In this document: positions 23,913 through 31,634 of the stretch, in pieces
How the letters are laid out: each line of letters begins with the position of its first letter
How positions within the stretch are numbered: the stretch's first letter is position 1
Assembly: GCA_015258095.1 (NCBI GenBank)
Contig: JABZIV010000015.1
Location: 1 to 41,750, forward strand
Origin: Lachnospiraceae bacterium
GTDB taxonomy: Bacteria; Bacillota; Clostridia; Lachnospirales; Lachnospiraceae
DNA: 41,750 nt
Direction of reading: 5' to 3'
Notes under the pieces: generated by a model
The model's input: the letters and a program-made list of their open reading frames with translations, nothing else
The model's database searches: none
Told to the model about the DNA's origin: nothing
Made by a program: the position numbers and the translations under genes

Positions 23913-26900
23913 ATGGTTTATTTAAGTAAGTTAGTTCTTCGTAGACCGGTTTCCACCTTTCTCGCGGTGCTTTCCCTGGTTTTTTTCGGCTTTATCGCGT
24001 TCACGACGATGAAGATGGAACTCCTTCCGGATATGAACTTTCCGTATATGATTGTGGCGACCACTTATCCGGGTGCAGCGCCGGAAGATGTGGACGAACT
24101 GATTTCGAAACCGATTGAGGAAGAGGTTTCCGTGCTTCCGAATGTGCAGGAAGTACAGTCCCGTTCGATGGAAAATGTTTCTATGGTTGTGGTTCGCTAC
24201 CAGTACGGAACGAATATGGATCGGGCGTATGATAAGTTAAAAAAGAAATTGGAAGGCTTGAAGTCGACCCTTCCGGAGCAGGCGGAAGAGCCGACCTATA
24301 TGGAGTTTGACTTGAATTCTCAGTCGGGAATGGTTCTTGCCGTTTCGGATAAAACCAAGCCGAATCTCTATAATTATGTAAAAAATGCGATTGAACCGGA
24401 GATGGAGAAACTGACTTCGGTAGCGTCCGTCAGTCTTTCCGGCGGACAGGCGCAGTATGTTCGTGTGGAACTGTCGGAGGAAAAACTTCTCCAGTACCAT
24501 CTGAATATGGACAGCATCATCAACATGATCAAGGCTTCGGACTTCACCTATCCGGCAGGCAGTACTTCTTACGGGGAACAGAAACTCTCCCTCTCCGTTT
24601 CGGAAGAGTACAGTACCGTGCAGGCTCTTCGGAAACTGCCCATTCTCACCGGAACGGGAAACACCCTGTATCTGGAAGATCTTGCCACGGTGCGACCCGC
24701 CCTGGAAGAGAAGAACAGTATCGGGCGATACAACGGAGAGGACACGGTGAGTCTCGGCTTAAAGAAAACACAGGCCGGGTCCGACATCGGGATGAGCAAG
24801 GATGTGAAGCGTGTTCTTTCCGAACTGGAAAAGAAGAATCCCAATTTGTCCGTGCATATCGTGCAGGACAATGCGGACAGCATTCGCTCTTCCCTTTCCA
24901 GTGTTTTCCAAACGATGATTATGGCGGTCGTGATTTCCATGGCTATCATTTTCTTCTTCTTCGGAGACTGGAAAGCTTCCCTGATTGTCGGATCTTCCAT
25001 CCCGATTGCGATACTCGGGGCGGTCGTGTTTATGTACTCCCAAGGGTATAGTATGAATATGCTTACCTTGTCTGCACTGGTGCTTGGCGTGGGAATGATG
25101 GTGGACAATTCCATTGTTGTACTGGAAGCCTCTTTCCGTGCCATGGAGGAATTAAAAGAAGAAGGCAGCAGTCGTAAAGAAGCGGCCATTCGGGCAGTTA
25201 AGGTGGTGGGGGATTCCGTATTCGGTTCCACTTTGACCACCTGCGTCGTTTTCCTGCCGCTGGGTTTTTTGAAGGGGATTTCGGGACAGTATTTTAAACC
25301 GCTCGGCTTCACCATCGTCTTCTGTATGGTGGCGTCTCTCCTTTCCGCAGTGACGATTGTTCCCCTTTGCTTTACCCTCTATAAGCCGAAGGAAAAGGAT
25401 AAAGCGCTAGCCTATAGGGCGGTACGGGTCTTACAGGACGGCTACAGGCATACAGTTACCCGTTTTTTAAAACATAAGAAGGCGGTAGCGCTTACGACGG
25501 CTTTGATTCTGCTCCTTTCCCTTTTTCTCTCTACGCAGATTCGTTCCGAATTGATGCCGGATATCGATAGCGGCATGGTGCAAATTTCGATTACACAGAA
25601 GCCGGGACTGAATTTTAAAAAGAGAGAGGAAACGATTCGGGAGATTGAGAAAATGGTAGCGAAAGATCCGGATGTGGATCGCTATACCACGATTTCCGGA
25701 GGAGGAGAGGGCTTCGCCGCATTGTACGGGAGCGACGGTAGCTCGGAAGTTACCGCTTATCTGAAGAAAAAACGCGCCGTGTCGACCAAGGAAAAGGCAA
25801 GGGCATGGGAGAGAATCCTGGAGAAGCGACCGAACGAAGTGATTTCCGTGGAATCGGTGAGCGACGCCAGTTTCGGTGCGAGCAGGGATGACGTAAAAGC
25901 AACGGAAGGCTACCAGGTCATTCTCGAAGGACCGAATCTGAAGAATTTACAGGAGACGAGTCGCACCCTTGTTTCCGCTATGCAGAAGATGGACAGTCTT
26001 ACCGGGATTCATTCCAGTTTGGAAAATGCGGCACCGCTCATCCGGATTAAAGTCGACCCGATTAAGGCGGCTGCCGAAGGACTTAGCCCGATTACGGTAG
26101 GGCAGAGCTTAAATACGATGCTCTCCGGCAAGGCGGTGATGAAAATGGATTTGGACGGAGAGAAAGCGGATGTTCGGGTGGAATTTCCGAAAAACAGCTA
26201 TCAGAGTCTGGAACAGGTGAAAAATATCCGTTTGTCCACAGCAAGAGGAACGGAGATTCCGCTCTATTCCGTCGCTACGGTTTCTTTCACGGATTCTCCG
26301 CAGATGATTGTGCGGGAGGGGAAAAAATATCAGTTGACCATAAAAGCAAGTTATACGGATAAGGCGAATCGAGAGAGCAAAAAAGAGGTGGATGAACTGG
26401 TAAAGAAACACTTGGACTCGGACATACAAATTGCGGAAGGCCTTCGCGCCCAGAATATGCGGGAAGAATTCACCGATTTATTTCGTGCGATCGCCATTGC
26501 CATTTTCCTCGTCTTTGTTGTTATGGCGGCACAGTTCGAGTCTCTGCGCTTCAGCTTCATGGTTATGACCACGGTTCCCTTCTCGATGATCGGATCCTTC
26601 GGTCTTCTCTGGCTCTTTGACGCGACGATTTCGATGACTTCCCTTCTCGGTTTTCTGATGCTTGTCGGAACGGTAGTAAACAACGGCATTCTCTATGTGG
26701 ACACGGTGAATCAGTATCGGGAGGAAATGTCTCTGGACAGAGCAATCGTGGAAGCCGGCGCGACGAGACTGCGCCCCATTCTCATGACGACGCTTACGAC
26801 AGTGCTTTCCATGGTGCCGATGGCAATGGCGATTGGAGAGAACGGTGCGCTGATGCAGGGACTTGCGCTGGTCGATGTCGGCGGACTCACCGCTTCTACC

Positions 26901-26960
26901 GTTCTTGCCCTTCTCCTTCTTCCGGTGTATTACAGAGCGCTTTATGGCAAGAAACGTTGA
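23913..26960 (+). CDS. RND-family efflux pump, AcrB/HAE-1-like
   Basis: 1015 residues, typical for an RND exporter. It shows two repeats of TM1, a large extracellular loop and a TM2-6 group. Signatures include SKPIEEEVSVLPNVQEVQS in the porter domain, VLGVGMMVDNSIVVLEASFR in TM4 with the proton-relay Asp, and LLGFLMLVGTVVNNGILYVD in TM10. The substrate is not predictable; drugs, lipids or toxic acids are possible. Together with the adaptor and two TolC-like proteins downstream it looks like a complete tripartite set, which is unusual in a lineage regarded as single-membraned. No regulator is adjacent. Confidence 0.95.
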   Translation: MVYLSKLVLRRPVSTFLAVLSLVFFGFIAFTTMKMELLPDMNFPYMIVATTYPGAAPEDVDELISKPIEEEVSVLPNVQEVQSRSMENVSMVVVRYQYGTNMDRAYDKLKKKLEGLKSTLPEQAEEPTYMEFDLNSQSGMVLAVSDKTKPNLYNYVKNAIEPEMEKLTSVASVSLSGGQAQYVRVELSEEKLLQYHLNMDSIINMIKASDFTYPAGSTSYGEQKLSLSVSEEYSTVQALRKLPILTGTGNTLYLEDLATVRPALEEKNSIGRYNGEDTVSLGLKKTQAGSDIGMSKDVKRVLSELEKKNPNLSVHIVQDNADSIRSSLSSVFQTMIMAVVISMAIIFFFFGDWKASLIVGSSIPIAILGAVVFMYSQGYSMNMLTLSALVLGVGMMVDNSIVVLEASFRAMEELKEEGSSRKEAAIRAVKVVGDSVFGSTLTTCVVFLPLGFLKGISGQYFKPLGFTIVFCMVASLLSAVTIVPLCFTLYKPKEKDKALAYRAVRVLQDGYRHTVTRFLKHKKAVALTTALILLLSLFLSTQIRSELMPDIDSGMVQISITQKPGLNFKKREETIREIEKMVAKDPDVDRYTTISGGGEGFAALYGSDGSSEVTAYLKKKRAVSTKEKARAWERILEKRPNEVISVESVSDASFGASRDDVKATEGYQVILEGPNLKNLQETSRTLVSAMQKMDSLTGIHSSLENAAPLIRIKVDPIKAAAEGLSPITVGQSLNTMLSGKAVMKMDLDGEKADVRVEFPKNSYQSLEQVKNIRLSTARGTEIPLYSVATVSFTDSPQMIVREGKKYQLTIKASYTDKANRESKKEVDELVKKHLDSDIQIAEGLRAQNMREEFTDLFRAIAIAIFLVFVVMAAQFESLRFSFMVMTTVPFSMIGSFGLLWLFDATISMTSLLGFLMLVGTVVNNGILYVDTVNQYREEMSLDRAIVEAGATRLRPILMTTLTTVLSMVPMAMAIGENGALMQGLALVDVGGLTASTVLALLLLPVYYRALYGKKR

Positions 26961-27008
26961 ATCTTCATAATATTGCTATAAAAATGTAAAAGTGCGAAGA
27001 GAAGGATG

Positions 27009-27017
27009 TGCTATAGT
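27009..27017 (+). promoter_or_regulatory. Extended -10 promoter before the TolC-like genes
   Basis: TGCTATAGT fits an extended -10 (TGnTATAAT). No good -35 is seen 17 bases upstream. The TolC-like pair may therefore have its own transcript, with a leader of about 90 nt. Confidence 0.4.
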
Positions 27018-27113
27018 GTATACGATTAGAATAGAGATTTGTGTAGGCAGGGGGCGTGTTTTCTGTAATTTTGCGACCTGTATAAACGAAATTGCTTGAT
27101 ATTGGAGGAGAAA

Positions 27114-28313
27114 ATGAAGAAGAAAGGTCTTATCATACCGATTTCCTGCATGGTGGCGGGTTTATCCCTAATGCCGGTGTATGCAAGAGGACGCTATGGT
27201 TTTTCGGATAATGTAGACACTGCACCGAAGCAGACTTCTTATGAAAGGGAGAGAACGGCGGAGAATTGGGCTACGCTTCGGGACAACACGATTTCCTGGG
27301 AGGAAATTCCCGATTTGGTTCATGAGTATAATCCTACGGTTTCCTCGCTCTGGATTCAGTTCCGGGACAATGCGCGGAGAGGCGCGTATCATGTCGACGT
27401 AGAAGAGGCAAGGCAGGCTGTGGAAGATGCCTATGAAAAGGCACTTTCCGCGGCAAACGGAAATGCCGTGGCGGAAGCACTTGCAGAGATGCAGTACCAA
27501 AGCAACAGCAGCAATTTTTCTGCTGACCAGGTCGCGGGAAGCAGTGATGAGACCGTTGCCAAGCTTTCTATTATGGAGACGGAGAAGAATACGGTTGAAA
27601 CCGTGAAGAAGTCTTTTATCAGCCGGGAGAACAGCATTTTACAGAAGCAGATTGATGCTTTGAATTTAGAGGACAATAAGAGAGATCTGGAAAGCACGGA
27701 AAAGAAGAAGGCGGTCGGGCAGGCGACAGAGATGGACGTTTTGACGGCAAAGGCGCAGGTTGATGCAGGGGAACTGACTTTAAAGGGAGACGAAAGTACG
27801 ATTCGAAAGACCGCGGAGCTCCTGCAAGTGAGCCTCGGCTGGAAAGCGGACGCCAGTCCCGTGTTCCCGGAGATTCCGAGCGTGGAGGAGAGCGCTGTGC
27901 AGCAGATTTCCCTCGCGGAAGACAGTAAGAAAGCGCTGGAGAATAACTTCAGTTTGCAGATGAATACGCGGAAGCGGGATTTGTCCACGGGAGATGCGAA
28001 CCGGGAGGACCTCGAGAACAAGATAAAGAATCAAAAGGAGAAGATTCAGTCGGATATGCTTTCTCGCTATCAGTCCTTGAAACAGGCCATGGATGCCAAG
28101 AAACAGGCGGTTTCTGCCGAGGCAAATGCGAAAGCGGCGTATGAAAAGGCGGAGCGGAGTTTGAAACTCGGTTCCGTCAGCGTGAAGGCGAGAGATAAGG
28201 CGAAGACAGCCTTAGACGTCGCCGTGTTACAGAAGAGGCAGGCGGAACTGAAGCTTACGGAAGAGTACCTCGATTATCAGGCAGGGGTGGCCGGACTTGC
28301 TACGGCAGAGTAA
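27114..28313 (+). CDS. TolC-family coiled-coil protein, first copy
   Basis: 399 residues with a signal peptide ending near MPVYARG. The mature part is almost all helical and rich in Ala/Glu/Lys/Gln, with the TolC-type pattern KKKAVGQATEMDVLTAKAQV and, after it, LQVSLGWKADASPVFPEIP. A shared opening, DNTISWEEIPDLVHEYNP, is repeated in the next gene. TolC proteins form outer-membrane exit ducts, but no outer-membrane strand regions are obvious here. GGAGGAG just before the ATG decides the start; an in-frame TTG at 27096 is less likely. Confidence 0.8.
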   Translation: MKKKGLIIPISCMVAGLSLMPVYARGRYGFSDNVDTAPKQTSYERERTAENWATLRDNTISWEEIPDLVHEYNPTVSSLWIQFRDNARRGAYHVDVEEARQAVEDAYEKALSAANGNAVAEALAEMQYQSNSSNFSADQVAGSSDETVAKLSIMETEKNTVETVKKSFISRENSILQKQIDALNLEDNKRDLESTEKKKAVGQATEMDVLTAKAQVDAGELTLKGDESTIRKTAELLQVSLGWKADASPVFPEIPSVEESAVQQISLAEDSKKALENNFSLQMNTRKRDLSTGDANREDLENKIKNQKEKIQSDMLSRYQSLKQAMDAKKQAVSAEANAKAAYEKAERSLKLGSVSVKARDKAKTALDVAVLQKRQAELKLTEEYLDYQAGVAGLATAE

Positions 28314-28430
28314 GAAGGAAGAAGAGTAGAGCGGAGAAGAGAAGGAAAGAGTGGAGAAGAGAAACGAAATGAGAGAAGAGTGGAGAAGAGGAAAGAGAGG
28401 ATGGAGAAAAGGACAGAAGTTCTCTACAGG
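28314..28430 (+). repeat. Near-homopurine tract with GGAGAAGAG repeats
   Basis: About 115 bases after the first TolC-like gene are almost pure A/G. AGAGTGGAGAAGAG occurs twice (28347-28360 and 28376-28389). The tract overlaps the start of the second TolC-like gene. Confidence 0.6.
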
Positions 28431-29673
28431 AAAGAGGACGGAAAGAGTGGGCGGCGGTCCGGCTCTTATGTCCGCACTGCTTCTTCTTTGTCTTGGTTCT
28501 TTCCCGGCTTTTGCAGAAGAAAAGTGGAATGTAGAGGACAATATCGTCTCTTTCTATGAAGTGCCGGAACTTGTGAATCGCTACAGCAGTCTTGCGGAGA
28601 CGGAACAATCCCTTCTTTCGGAGAGCACGAAGGGGATAAAGGGCGTGCGTGACGCCGTGAAAGACCAGAAAAAGGACATTGTGGACGGACTTTCGGAGAA
28701 CATCGATGCGCTGAAAGAAGAACGGGACAGCACGGAAGACAAAACGATGAAGGAAGCACTGACGAAGGAAATCGCATCCCTCGAGAAGGTGAAAAACAGC
28801 AAAAAGATTCTTCCGGGCTTAAACGGGAGTCTTGCGGAGGCAAATAGCGCATTGACGGAGCTTTCCAAGACGGATAAGGAGATGCAGAAAGCGGAAAAGA
28901 AGGCGGAGAAGTCCGTTCGTTCCGGCTTTTTGACCGGAAAGGCGCTGCTTTCCGACGGAATGCAGAACCTGCTCTTTACCTATCAGAATACGGAGAATGG
29001 AAAGAAGCTTCTGGAGAAGCGCGTAGAGCTGATGCGAGGGAGCCTTAAGAAAGCGGAAGCGGAGAAGAATCTGGGTAAAGCGACGGAGAATGAGGTGAGT
29101 GCGGCGCGCATCGCGCTTCAAAGTGCCGAGGCGGATTTACAGAAGGCAAAGGACGGTTTGGACGGCATAAAGCGAAATATCGGCCTGGCTCTCGGCTGGC
29201 ATATCGATACCTATCAGAATATGGTGATTGAGCCTACTCCGGATTTCCCGAGAGACTACTTAAGCGGGAGAAATTTTGAAACGGATTTTCAGGCGGTGCT
29301 CGATCGGAACAGTGCCTACGGAGAGATTCTTCGGATGAAAGAGAAGAATATCACAGGCTGGACGGAGAAAAAGCAAAGCAAAGAAGAGAAGAAAGAGGAA
29401 ATACGGGTTTCTCTGCAAGCTTTGTGGCAAAGTATAGAAGAGAAGAATCTGGCGCTGACCAAGGCGGAAACCGATTCCCGTCTCTCCGCTTTAAAGAGAG
29501 ATAAAGCGACCCGGATGCAGGCTGAGGGACTCCTCGGCAGAGTAGAGAAAGAAGGGATGGAGATGGATGCCCTCCAGTCCGAAAACACGTTTGAGAGTGC
29601 AAGACTTGCTTACAACCAGGCTGTTTTCCAGTATGAAGAGGCAGTGAATAAAGGGATTTTAAGTCTGTCTTAA
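28351..29673 (+). CDS. TolC-family coiled-coil protein, second copy
   Basis: Up to 440 residues. A signal sequence (ALMSALLLLCLGSFPAFAEE) follows an unusually long, Arg/Lys-rich N-terminus. The body is helical and highly charged and mirrors the previous gene: DNIVSFYEVPELVNRYSS, KNLGKATENEVSAARIAL, GLALGWHIDTYQN and a PTPDFP segment. The two are tandem paralogs. The start is uncertain: GTG at 28351 has AAGGA upstream, while ATG at 28369 is also possible; both lie in a repetitive purine tract. Likely exported with the RND system. Confidence 0.75.
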   Translation: MEKRNEMREEWRRGKRGWRKGQKFSTGKRTERVGGGPALMSALLLLCLGSFPAFAEEKWNVEDNIVSFYEVPELVNRYSSLAETEQSLLSESTKGIKGVRDAVKDQKKDIVDGLSENIDALKEERDSTEDKTMKEALTKEIASLEKVKNSKKILPGLNGSLAEANSALTELSKTDKEMQKAEKKAEKSVRSGFLTGKALLSDGMQNLLFTYQNTENGKKLLEKRVELMRGSLKKAEAEKNLGKATENEVSAARIALQSAEADLQKAKDGLDGIKRNIGLALGWHIDTYQNMVIEPTPDFPRDYLSGRNFETDFQAVLDRNSAYGEILRMKEKNITGWTEKKQSKEEKKEEIRVSLQALWQSIEEKNLALTKAETDSRLSALKRDKATRMQAEGLLGRVEKEGMEMDALQSENTFESARLAYNQAVFQYEEAVNKGILSLS

Positions 29674-29704
29674 TGGGGGATTTCTTCACCTTATATAGTT
29701 AAAA

Positions 29705-29850
29705 AAAAGAGGCGGCAAAAAAGTAAAATCTTTATTTTTTATTGTCGTACGGCTTCGCTTAGTATCCCCTACGTGGCGAGGTTAGCGGGAGCGTGCTCCT
29801 GAGCGAAGCCGTACGACATAAAGAAGGTTTGCTATTTTGCCGTCTCTTTT
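29705..29850. repeat. 146-bp nested inverted repeat, MITE- or REP-like
   Basis: Outer arms at 29705-29720 (AAAAGAGGCGGCAAAA) and 29835-29850 match at 15 of 16 positions. Inner arms TGTCGTACGGCTTCGCT (29743-29759) and its complement at 29802-29818 are perfect over 17 bp. The bases between outer and inner arms also pair partly. The 42-base centre holds a small GGAGC-GT-GCTCC hairpin. It lies between convergent genes and its GC-rich core differs from the flanks. No coding content and no clear target-site duplication. Confidence 0.7.
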
Positions 29851-29863
29851 ACCAAGCTTCCCG

Positions 29864-29904
29864 AAAAAGGAGGGTCATGTACGCTGTACATGACCCTCCT
29901 TTTT
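29864..29904. terminator. Perfect 19-bp hairpin, bidirectional terminator
   Basis: The arms at 29864-29882 and 29886-29904 pair without mismatch around a GCT loop. The outer ends are A5 and T5, so it can terminate both the minus-strand hydrogenase and the plus-strand TolC-like transcript. Confidence 0.92.
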
Positions 29905-29920
29905 GTTCTATAGGAAAATT

Positions 29921-31387
29921 CTATTCGTTTCGCATCATGCTGAACTGATCCATAGGATAGTTCTTCAGGTTGTCGAGGACTTTTCTGGTGTCCGCTTCGC
30001 TAAGCAGGCTTTCTCTCGACTTCTTAATCTCGTTTTCCGCCTTATGTCTGGAAGGTCCGCCCACACAGCCGCCCTCACAAACCATTCCTTCGATGAAGTC
30101 CTCGGGGAGCTTCCCGGCTTTCAGAAGGGTCAGCGCCGTCACGCAGGCTTTTCCGCCGGAACAGGGGCGGAGCTTGATATCCGTTGTGTCTTCGCCTCTT
30201 TCCCGCATACATTCCATTACGGCATTGGCTACACCGCCGGAGCTTGCGAAGCCTTTTCCCCAAAGCGAAGCTTCCTGATAGCGCTCCACTTCCGGCTCCA
30301 GCTTAACGCCTTTCGAACGGAGAAGAGAGGTGAATTCACCAAAGGAAAGAACGTAGTCGGCATTTCCGCGGATGCCCATCTCCTGCGATTCGGATTTTTT
30401 GGCCATGCAGGGGCCGATGAAGACGGTTACGCAGTCGGGATGAATTGCTTTCAGGTAGCGGGAAACCGCCGCCATGGGAGAGAGCGTCTCCGACATATTG
30501 TTGTGGTACTGCTCCGGGAAGTGCTTCTGTAAGAGGTGAAGGAAGGCGGGGCAGCAGGAAGTGGTCATCTGCTTTCCTTCTTTTCTGGCTTCCGACCATT
30601 CGAGCGCTTCGTAAGCGGCGGTCATGTCTCCGCCCAAACCGACTTCCACCATATCCTTAAAGCCCAGCTTCTTTAAAGCGCTTCGTACCGAGCCCATCGA
30701 GATGTCTTTTCCGAACTGTCCTTCCGTTGCAGGTGCACACATCGCATAGACTTCCTTACCGGAGAGGATGGCTTGAATCACATCGAGGACCAGGGTTTTC
30801 GTGGAGATTGCACCGAAGGGGCAGGAATGCACGCACTGTCCGCAACGAATGCAGCGCTCGTCGTCGATGACGCAGAGTCCGTTTTCATCATAATTGATAG
30901 CATTGACCGGACAGGGCTTTTTACAGGGACGGGTCAGGTGGGCAATGGCACTGTAGGGACAGGCCTGTGCACACATTCCGCATTCCTTACACTTCATCGG
31001 ATCAATGTGTGCTCTCTGGTCCGTCATCGTAATCGCACCGAAATGACAGCTATTCTGGCAGGCTTTTCCCAGGCAAAGTCGACAGTTATCCGTTACGGAG
31101 TAGGAGGAAATCGGACACTCTTCACAAGCGGGATCGATAACCTGTACGACATTGGTACTCGGACGTAACGGATTGGCGCTTTCATTACAGGCCAGTCGAA
31201 TTCTCCAACGCAGAATTTCACGCTCTTTATAAACACAGCAACGGAACTCCGCCTTCGGGCCGGGGGAAAGTTCATGGATTAAGCGCTCTTTACTTTCTTC
31301 GTTAAGGTCATTCTGCCAGGCAAGCTTTGCAATGCCTTCGATGACTCTGTGTTTCAGGGGAATGAATCCCTTATCATTTGTGACCAT
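29921..31387 (-). CDS. Monomeric [FeFe]-hydrogenase with ferredoxin-like clusters
   Basis: 488 residues. The N-terminal third is Cys-rich: C88, C91, C102, C105, C110 and C114, then two 4Fe-4S ferredoxin motifs (C133-C143 and C179-C189) with C155/C159 between. The H-cluster domain has L1 TSCCP (276-280), L2 GPCMAKK (325-331) and L3 MVCEGGCVGG (435-444). All H-cluster cysteines are present, but L2 has Met for the usual Thr and L3 lacks the GGGQP ending, which fits the less-studied group B-like clostridial enzymes rather than CpI. It would reduce protons or oxidise H2 with ferredoxin. AAGGAG precedes the ATG. No maturase (HydE/F/G) or partner subunit is nearby. Confidence 0.88.
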   Translation of the reverse strand: MVTNDKGFIPLKHRVIEGIAKLAWQNDLNEESKERLIHELSPGPKAEFRCCVYKEREILRWRIRLACNESANPLRPSTNVVQVIDPACEECPISSYSVTDNCRLCLGKACQNSCHFGAITMTDQRAHIDPMKCKECGMCAQACPYSAIAHLTRPCKKPCPVNAINYDENGLCVIDDERCIRCGQCVHSCPFGAISTKTLVLDVIQAILSGKEVYAMCAPATEGQFGKDISMGSVRSALKKLGFKDMVEVGLGGDMTAAYEALEWSEARKEGKQMTTSCCPAFLHLLQKHFPEQYHNNMSETLSPMAAVSRYLKAIHPDCVTVFIGPCMAKKSESQEMGIRGNADYVLSFGEFTSLLRSKGVKLEPEVERYQEASLWGKGFASSGGVANAVMECMRERGEDTTDIKLRPCSGGKACVTALTLLKAGKLPEDFIEGMVCEGGCVGGPSRHKAENEIKKSRESLLSEADTRKVLDNLKNYPMDQFSMMRNE

Positions 31388-31465
31388 AGATTTTCTCCTT
31401 ATAAAGACTCAAAAGGGTAAAGCGGAATTCCTCTCCCAAAGAATTTGCTTCCCATGCTCGCAGGT

Positions 31466-31474
31466 AGTATAACA
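31466..31474 (-). promoter_or_regulatory. Extended -10 promoter of the hydrogenase
   Basis: On the minus strand, TGTTATACT (31474 to 31466) fits an extended -10. The -35 is poor. It lies about 80 bp before the start codon. Confidence 0.4.
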
Positions 31475-31634
31475 TGGGAAAGAAACAACAGTGTTCTTTT
31501 TCTGAAAATACTTATTTTGTAAAAAAACTTTGTCGAACTATTCTATAGAAACGATATGTTCTACATTTTACTTGTGAAAAATAGATAGAAATAGATTTGT
31601 TTTTGTGAATTAGGGAATGAGAGAGGGAGAGCTT

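Noticed and set aside
24569..25315. 248-codon open frame on the minus strand inside the RND pump gene
   Set aside because: It is antisense to an obvious AcrB-like gene, with no start signal and implausible composition.
29743..29818. CRISPR-like repeat
   Set aside because: Only one inverted pair is present, with no set of spacers or cas genes.
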